From NCBI GenBank assembly GCA_025716855.1, contig JAIXMQ010000048.1, forward strand, positions 62,001-126,000: a stretch of 64,000 nt of DNA, in the 5' to 3' direction. Numbering within the stretch: position 1 is the first letter of the stretch; each line of letters begins with the position of its first letter. Below are positions 55,819 to 64,000 of the stretch, in pieces. A program made the translations under genes and the position numbers. This stretch comes from Pilaira anomala. Its lineage: Eukaryota > Mucoromycota > Mucoromycetes > Mucorales > Mucoraceae. A model generated the notes under the pieces. That model saw only the letters and a program-made list of their open reading frames with translations, was not told the DNA's origin and did not search any database.

Positions 55819-56091
55819 TTACTATGAAACTAAAATAATTCTCAGTTACATAATGCTTCTTCCTTTAATAACTTGGCAACCAAATCTAGGCAGCTTCAGC
55901 TTCATATGATTGAAATGGGGGCCCAGCCTCGGGTATCCATCCTGCAGCACTTGTGTGGATGGATACAACACTCAATTGTGTTATTCTGATCCCAACTCGG
56001 ATGAAAGAAATAGAGGCGGACCTTCTGATGTAGGTGTTCCAAAGGTAATTTTTAGTGGGTATTTTATTTTGTGAATCTGCATTTAAACAGG

Positions 56092-56092
<1 letters not shown>
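55819..56092. other. Gene-free spacer
   Basis: Short stretch between the solo LTR and the poly-T/tandem-array structure. No gene seen; a GC-richer block at about 55890-56040 reads open only in short pieces. Confidence 0.4.
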
Positions 56093-56134
<42 letters not shown>

Positions 56135-56847
56135 ATTTGGACGTATTTTTTTAGGCTTTAGAATTTTTATTCTCTGGACCGAATTTTGTACCTCACACCA
56201 CGTTCTCTAACTTCACAATTTATTCTCTAACTTCACAATTTATTCTCTAACTTCACAATTTATTCTCTAACTTCATACCATTATTCTCTAACTACACACC
56301 TTATAACATCAATCTAAAAATAAGATTGATCTCAGGTCGTACGATAAAAAAAAATTGTTGTCAATTTAAAAGTATGCGCATTATATCAATAAAATCTGTA
56401 ACAACGAGATCCAGACTAATAACAACTACGTAAGTAATTACAAGGTGCTCTTTAGTCAGGAACTATATATGCTGTTATCCAATCGGGTAGATAGGATCCA
56501 AGATTAAATATGGTCAATTCGAAAGAGTAGAACGTTTATATATTCCAAAACAGAAGAGTTGAGTATAGATTTATTTAAATCCATCAAAAGATGATTCTTT
56601 TCAGACACAATTCATATGATATTCAAGATATAAAAAGATGATTATTATTTCAGTTTAGAGGAACTCTTTCAGTTTTATTTTTACTTAATAAATTAACCCT
56701 AAGTCTATTCTCATTATTTACTGATTGTCCACAAGAGAATAGTGGTGCGAAGTTAGAGAAAATGAATGTGAAGTTAGAGAAAATGAATGTGAAGTTAGAG
56801 AAAATAAATTGTGAAGTTAGACGGTGAAGTTAGACAATTATGGGCGA

Positions 56848-56895
<48 letters not shown>
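56093..56895. repeat. Two inverted tandem arrays bordered by long poly-T tracts
   Basis: Left: T39 (56093-56131), then five units of TTCTCTAACTTCACAATTTA (56203-56300, first three identical). Right: four to five units of the reverse complement (GTGAAGTTAGAGAAAATGAAT) at about 56745-56836, followed by T45 (56851-56895). The 440-bp centre has no coding capacity. The arrays are inverted while both homopolymers are T on the plus strand. Confidence 0.8.
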
Positions 56896-56896
<1 letters not shown>

Positions 56897-57571
56897 TAAA
56901 ATTAAAATTTATAAAATTGTTGTGAGCGAGCATATTATATCCTTATATAATTACACATGCTCGAGCATCCTTAACTACTTTACGATACTATAAGTTTATC
57001 CACTACTATAATTATCTAATTCTGGCTAATATATAAAAATACCACCATTGTCTCTATGATTAACAAGCCTCTTTTATAATTATCAGGTACAGCAACCAGT
57101 TACAATACCTCGGTACCTTTTATCTTATTTTCAGCCACATGTTATTGTTATAGATCATTGTTCATAGCTATGCTTCACGATCCATGCTTCGCTTGTTTAA
57201 CTTTTATTTACTATATATAACCAAACACCTATTGTACCTTTTAATAAAGTTTAGTTTATTTTTGCAGTCTGATTTACTTTAACTTTTGTTATTGTATTTT
57301 TATTTCATATGTTCATCCTTATAACTAAGCCTAATTATTATGTATATAAATACACAGGGAATAAATAATAAAATTATTAAGCAACGAGTCAAATACCGCG
57401 GAGGGATGCTAACTTGAGAAACAAAAGGCATAAAATTAACCCTCCCCCCCCCCATTAATAAGGCGGTTTTTTCTATACTGTTAATCGTTTGAGCCTTCAA
57501 CAATAATTCAGTCCAGAAATATTTTTTTTTAGCGCTCAGGAAAATCAGTCCAAATAGTTAATAAAAAAAAT
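56896..57571. other. Gene-free region
   Basis: Nothing recognised. The C9 run near 57445 and short ORFs are not convincing. Confidence 0.4.
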
Positions 57572-57883
57572 TTAGTTATCACAAGTGTAAAAAAAGAGAA
57601 AGATAAACTGACCTAAAATAAGCCAATCATCACATCTCATGTTAATTTTCCAAACTTTGTTTTTAAGATATAGATTTACTGTATCATTAATATGTTGTAA
57701 TAACTGTTGATAGCTAATGGTATTATCGGTACGATCTTCAAACAAATGGGCCAAGAACCATAATCTGAGATAAGGATTACCGTCTTCCTTTACCAAATAA
57801 AGAGTAGGATAATAATTTCCACACATTTTCTTTAATTTGACCGCCAAAGTTTTGACTTCACGATTCAAAGGGGTTTCCAACAC
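57572..57883 (-). pseudogene. Orphan exon-like fragment, unrecognised
   Basis: About 95 coding-looking residues: LETPLNREVKTLAVKLKKMC, YYPTLYLVKEDGNPYLRLWF, NTISYQQLLQHINDTVNLYL, RCDDWLILG, bounded by a possible CCAG acceptor near 57883. The codon texture and helix-like pattern suggest real protein ancestry. No partner exon was found on either side within this transposon-rich stretch. Confidence 0.35.
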
Positions 57884-58053
57884 TGGTAACTAGTGTAATC
57901 TTACTACCCTTTAATAATTTTTCATATCTTTATTCTCTAAAAGATAACTTCCATGAGAGATAGTAAGAAAATAACTTTTTTTCCAGCCTGCATCCGCTGA
58001 CACATCATGTAATGAGTAAAGGTTGGCTTAGTAGAGATAAGAAATCAAAGATG

Positions 58054-58660
58054 TTATGGCATCTTATTTAACATGTCCGTTGCATTGGCTATCATATCAA
58101 TTAGAAATTGGGAGCTTTGACGCAGTACGTTCTGCTTGATTAAACCAAGTGCCAACAAATTGTCTGGTGTGGTGAGTCGAGGCGTAGATCCAGAGGCTGA
58201 GCGTAGTACGTGTATCTTGTTAACACACATCATGCTTGATAGAGCCAGCAGCATTGTCATTAAAGAGTGTGGTCTAGTAGACCAAGCTATTTATATTGAC
58301 GAGATTGTTGGTGTATATATAGAACATAGCACATTGTTTTTTTTATCCTTTCATAAAGTTAAATGAATGCTTATTAAAATATTGAGTCATCTCGATGTAA
58401 ACTTAAATTTCGGATAGGCTTTATAAGCTATTATTTATTCCAGATTAAAACGATAAAATTTTGATGTCGATTATATTTTAATTAAGAAAATCTGAAGCAT
58501 TATAAAAGTATTTTTATAGCTTAAGGGTTAAATAAAATAATATCTAGTTAATGTCATGAAAAGATATCGTAAAGTTATTTAACACCAATTTAAAGTCATT
58601 TTTTGGCAGGAACAACCATAAGCTCAGGATCAATAATATCAGGGTCCATAAGTTCAGGGC
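58054..58660 (-). pseudogene. Scattered coding-like fragments
   Basis: Minus-strand pieces include KCPELMDPDIIDPELMVVPA followed by KK and a stop (about 58597-58660) and NLLALGLIKQNVLRQSSQFL...LNKMP with a stop (58054-58160). They could be exons of one gene running toward 57572, but I could not join them in frame. Not recognised. Confidence 0.25.
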
Positions 58661-59400
58661 ACTTGAAATATTAGAAAAATGTGTGAATTTTAAAATGAGA
58701 GTTTGTCCGCTCTGTCACAAACCGAATTCATGTATCTCATTTACGATATGATCTTTTTTTCCTGTTCTTATATTTATATCGACTGAAAAGTCACTTCACA
58801 ATAGTATTCAAAAACTTTAACAATACAGTAGATATAAAATATTTATATACCATAGTGAAATAATAATAAATAAAACTGAATGATATTCCCTAAGTAGAAA
58901 TGACAATCTGATTTCACCTGTTTAGTTTTTTTTTTTGTTGAAAAAAGTATTTTGCGATTGAACGATATTACATCATATCGATTAGATAGACTAAAAAAAA
59001 ATTATTCAACTAGCATTAAAAAAAAAAAGATAAGTGTAACGGCAAAACTTTATTTTGACAGCCCAAAAATATATTTCGATTAAAGATTTCGAAAAAATCA
59101 AATACTTCTTTAACTTGTGTAACTTTAAAGAAGTTTTTTTTTTTTAAATAAATTGCATATCAAACCATTTGTTACTTACTTGCCTGTAATAATCTCTATT
59201 AGAAACCATAGGTGTATGTCTACTTTTTTTGTTAGACGAAAATAGACCTGAGATGAAATGTATCCCTTTTTTTTAGAAAGAAAGTAAATCGGTTCATGCA
59301 AAACTAAGTTTTCGGGTAAATGATGTAGAGTTTATTCTCAAATGTAAAATAACAATTGTTTGTATGCTTCCAATAACAACATACTATAAATTTTAAATAT

Positions 59401-59439
<39 letters not shown>

Positions 59440-60244
59440 GCTCTAATGGGTTAAAGTTTTTGTTTGTATATCGAAATGTACACGGATATTTGTTGGAGGG
59501 GGGAACTAAATGCGTGTGCGTGAGTGTGTGAGTGTGTATACCCCGACTTTGAATTACGGTTTTAATTTATATTTAGTGTTTATGAAAAAGCGCATAAAAA
59601 ATAGAATAGGCCCCATTACTTTACAATAGATCTCTCTCGCTGGGGTTGTATTTTTTTTAAAAAAAAAAAATCTCAAAAAAATGTCGGCGTTTAGTTGACG
59701 CTTACGCACAATATGAATAATAAAGAAGAGTCAGAACTATAAGACTTCATTACCAATCGTTTCCAAGATTTTTCAATTATTTCCTTTTTACTTGTAATAC
59801 ACCCACCAAAATGGGTAAAAAAAAACTTCTTGGGAAAGGTAGCAAGTCACGTACACAAAGTTCCCACGCCTTAACCCTATTATCAAATCTTTTGCAGTTG
59901 CTTTCACATGTATTAAACTTGCAAAAAACATCCTGTTTCTACTTACTTAATGATAATTAGATGTAAAATGAGTTAGTTTTATAAATCTTAATTGATTAAA
60001 TAAAAACGTGTCTTTTTTAAAACTTTCTTTTTTCTCTCTCTCTCTCTCTCTTCTTCTTTTTCTTTTATTTTCTAATACTAAAAGAGGTAAATATTGAAAA
60101 TATGCTCTTTTTATGAGACGATAAATAAACATGACACATAAAATCTAATAATAATTTTTTTTTTTTTTTTAGTGACGCTCTGGCACCGTACTACGCCGAA
60201 TATAAATAAAAAAAAATAGGATAAAAACCCGAAACTTTTTTAAC
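58661..60244. other. 1.6-kb gene-free region
   Basis: No supported gene. T33 near 59406-59438, a (TC)n run near 60036-60050, and many short A/T runs. Its end is the promoter of the aspartate aminotransferase gene. Confidence 0.45.
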
Positions 60245-61789
<1,545 letters not shown>

Positions 61790-62473
61790 AAATTATCCCC
61801 TCTTTCTTCATTTTCCTATTCCATTTCAACATTTGTTTTATAATATATATTTTACCTTTTTTTTTTTATAAAAATCACTTTTTTTTTTTTTTCTGTTACA
61901 AAATTTTATTTGTACCAAGTCACGTAAAGACGACGCAGTATGTATAACCCAACAAAGGGTAGATATTTTCTTCCAGAAAAATTGGGACCTGTGATATATT
62001 GAAAATGATTGGGCAGGACGTTTTATTACTCATATGTTGCACCAATTTATTTAAATCGGTCGATCACTCTCTACACATAATATTAACAAAATTGCATGAA
62101 TTAAAAAAGGTATAATAATGATATATGTATAAAATAAATTGTTGTCATTTTCTATTTATTGAGATATTCTTCTTCTAATAATAATCAAAAAAAAATATAT
62201 ATAATAAAACCAAATACAATACATGACACTCTCTTAAAAAATATATCTGTGTGTGTGTGTGAGCGAAAATGATATAATAAAAAATCTTTTAATAAAATAT
62301 AAATCATATACCTATTTCTTTTTTTTTTTTTTGTTTTTTTTTAAAATTTTTTTTGCAAAGATATGTGTTTTGGTGTTGTATTGTACAAATGTATATGTAT
62401 TTTTTTTTTCCAACATAGAAAAAAAATAATAGTAATAGAGAAATGTGTGGATAAAATGGATATAATAAGTAGT
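61790..62473. other. Intergenic region between convergent genes
   Basis: 3' flanks of aspartate aminotransferase and the cyclin gene. A (GT)n run near 62250-62262 and AT repeats; no gene seen. Confidence 0.45.
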
Positions 62474-63611
62474 TTAGTGACAAATTCGTTTGTTAATAGA
62501 TTCTTCAGAAATCAAGTGTCGTTTCGTGCCAACAGATGGTGGAGACATGATGTCAAATGATACACCAGAATCGTTTCTTTGAAAGGTTTTATCAGTCGTA
62601 AGTGACTGAGCTGATGGATCAGGTGGTGGAGACGGGTAGTTACAATTGTTCAATTGAATCGTTCTCGTACCATTACTTGAGGTTAAAGTTGATTGTTCTT
62701 GTTGATCTTTAATTATATTTTGTACAGAATCTTCCTGTTGACTCATACTAGTAATATTATTAGGATCATTACTGATAGTATTCTTCAGATCAAGTTGAGA
62801 AGAAGATTTATAACTGTTTTCAATATAGCCATGAATTCTTGTATACCAAATGTCAAAAGTAGGTTTACTAATATACAATTGGTAATCAATTAAATTCAAA
62901 AAAGCCATTTCCGCAGCATTAATTTCCTTGATATCTAAACCAGTAATTTTAGCCCAAGCCTTGTTATGATAATTTTTATCGTGTAAATATTTTGAAGCGA
63001 CCATAAGGGATGCTAAAAACATGCGTCGTCCGCAGCACATCAAGTCTTCTTGTTTGTTGCTGGTCTGCATGTCCTTGTTTAACTGAGCTCGTTGATAAAG
63101 TTTTTCATGTACTGCTCGTTTGACACGATATATATAGAATAGGCTAATTTGTAAAGTAGAATATGTTGCTTTACTTCGTTTAAAGATTACACTACAAAAT
63201 CCACGAGTTGGCATTACTTTGACTGGTTGTTTATCAGTTAAAAATTTAGGATGCCAGATTGAATCAATCGTATTGGCAAAAGTTTCTAATTATTATTTTT
63301 GAGATTATTATCGTATGCAAATTACTTGATTTTTATTTCTTACCAACTAATTTTTCAATCATAAAAGTACGTTGTTCAACTGATGAATCTAGAAACTGAC
63401 GATATTTTTCACAGGGAAGGTCTTGACCATTATTATTTTGATCCATTTTATTGTATTGAATTTGATTTGTATTGTTGTTATTGTCGTTTTGAGTAATAGG
63501 TGGGTTGGTAATTAAATGATTTACAGCCATTGTGACAGGCACAGCATATGTTGCTGCGGCGGCGGCGGTAATTGACTGTTCATCTGGAAGACGGTATTGA
63601 GCATTTGTCAT
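62474..63611 (-). CDS. Pho85-type (PCL-like) cyclin
   Basis: Regulatory subunit for a Pho85/CDK5-like kinase. Two exons, 63611-63344 and 63285-62474; 359 aa in frame. The cyclin box covers roughly residues 95-215: TRGFCSVIFKRSKATYSTLQ, LFYIYRVKRAV, CCGRRMFLASLMVASKYLHD, KNYHNKAWAKITGLDIKEIN, and AAEMAFLNLIDYQLYISKPTFDIWY. The N-terminal 90 residues are Ala/Asn/Gln-rich and the C-terminal third Ser/Pro-rich. The layout favours the PCL1/2/9 or Clg1 group over Pho80; I cannot decide between them. Confidence 0.85.
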
Positions 63612-64000
63612 TTGTTGTTTATAAGATGTATTAAAAGTAACTTGTCTTTTTTTTTTTTCTTTTTTTTCTTCTTGAAGGGTGCTTTAGAAAAAAAAAGGAA
63701 AGAATTTAAAAGACAAAAGTGAAGTGAGATGAAAGAAGTAATTTAGAATAAGGGAAAGAAGTAAAAAAAAAAAGAAATAAAAATATGAGTTTTATAAAAG
63801 GATTTTTTTTTTTTTTCTATTAGGTAAATAAAAAAAAAGAAACGAGTGAGCGCTTGTTAACTGGGTTTGGTAATAAAATGTTTGAAAAGAAATGACCTAT
63901 TTAAAAAGAGGAAAGATCATTGAAAATGGGAAAAGAAGAAAGGGATTAGAGTTTAAATTAGAAAATGTTTCTTTTTAGTAAAGCGTTGCAAGTTTTTTTT
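63612..64000. other. Promoter region of the cyclin gene, to the window end
   Basis: No gene seen. Pyrimidine- and purine-rich tracts with A/T homopolymers, typical of promoters in this window. Confidence 0.4.

Noticed and set aside
56203..56300. CRISPR-like array of 20-bp repeats
   Set aside because: Units are directly adjacent without unique spacers and the genome is eukaryotic.

Overview
The window looks like a piece of an early-diverging fungal genome, most likely Mucoromycota (Mucorales). The DNA is strongly AT-rich with many long A/T homopolymers. Genes are broken by short (about 40-110 nt) AT-rich GT-AG introns. The protein set is typical of a basal fungus: a CARM1-type arginine methyltransferase, a CtIP-like protein with an animal-like C-terminus, a U11/U12-65K minor-spliceosome protein and a FAR1-type DNA-binding protein. 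I rebuilt the exons by eye; nearly all models below close in frame from ATG to stop, which is the main internal check on them.

Bases 1-8.3 kb are gene-dense: PRMT4/CARM1, Sae2/CtIP, NatC subunit NAA30, phosphatidate phosphatase APP1, a small secreted cysteine-containing protein with an overlapping uORF, and a tRNA-Asn(GTT). Bases 8.5-10.2 kb hold an element bounded by perfect 21-bp inverted repeats with a solo LTR nested inside. Bases 10.5-25 kb carry a probably frame-broken gene of an unrecognised (possibly expanded) family, NSRP1, the PKA regulatory subunit, ERD2, a small MGFIEK protein, DPY30/Sdc1, ALG7, a bZIP factor and isovaleryl-CoA dehydrogenase.

Bases 26-28.7 kb are accessory: decayed coding fragments and a long inverted-repeat element with an internal minisatellite. 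Bases 28.9-49.8 kb return to host genes: GAR formyltransferase, two small unrecognised genes, a FAR1-type factor with a polyQ tail, an F-box protein, NAT9, U11/U12-65K, TIM13, EAF3/MRG15, a small membrane ORF, the vacuolar M28 protease PFF1, mitochondrial bL19m and an unrecognised duplicated-motif protein.

Bases 50-60 kb are a transposon graveyard: triplicated and inverted AT-rich repeats, an intact two-exon PIF/Harbinger transposase gene between palindromes, a MULE-like transposase tail, a second solo LTR with target duplication, and inverted tandem arrays bordered by long poly-T runs. The last 4 kb hold aspartate aminotransferase and a Pho85-type cyclin.

There are no operons. Several neighbours are tightly packed tail to tail (NSRP1/PKA-R 43 bp, F-box/NAT9 60 bp, PFF1/bL19m 80 bp) or head to head (NAT9/U11-U12-65K 93 bp; CtIP/NAA30 about 200 bp), so promoters and 3' ends must be very short or shared. 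Functional links are loose: chromatin (CARM1, DPY30, EAF3), RNA splicing (NSRP1, U11/U12-65K), ER and glycosylation (ALG7, ERD2), mitochondria (TIM13, bL19m, IVD), and cAMP and Pho85 signalling.
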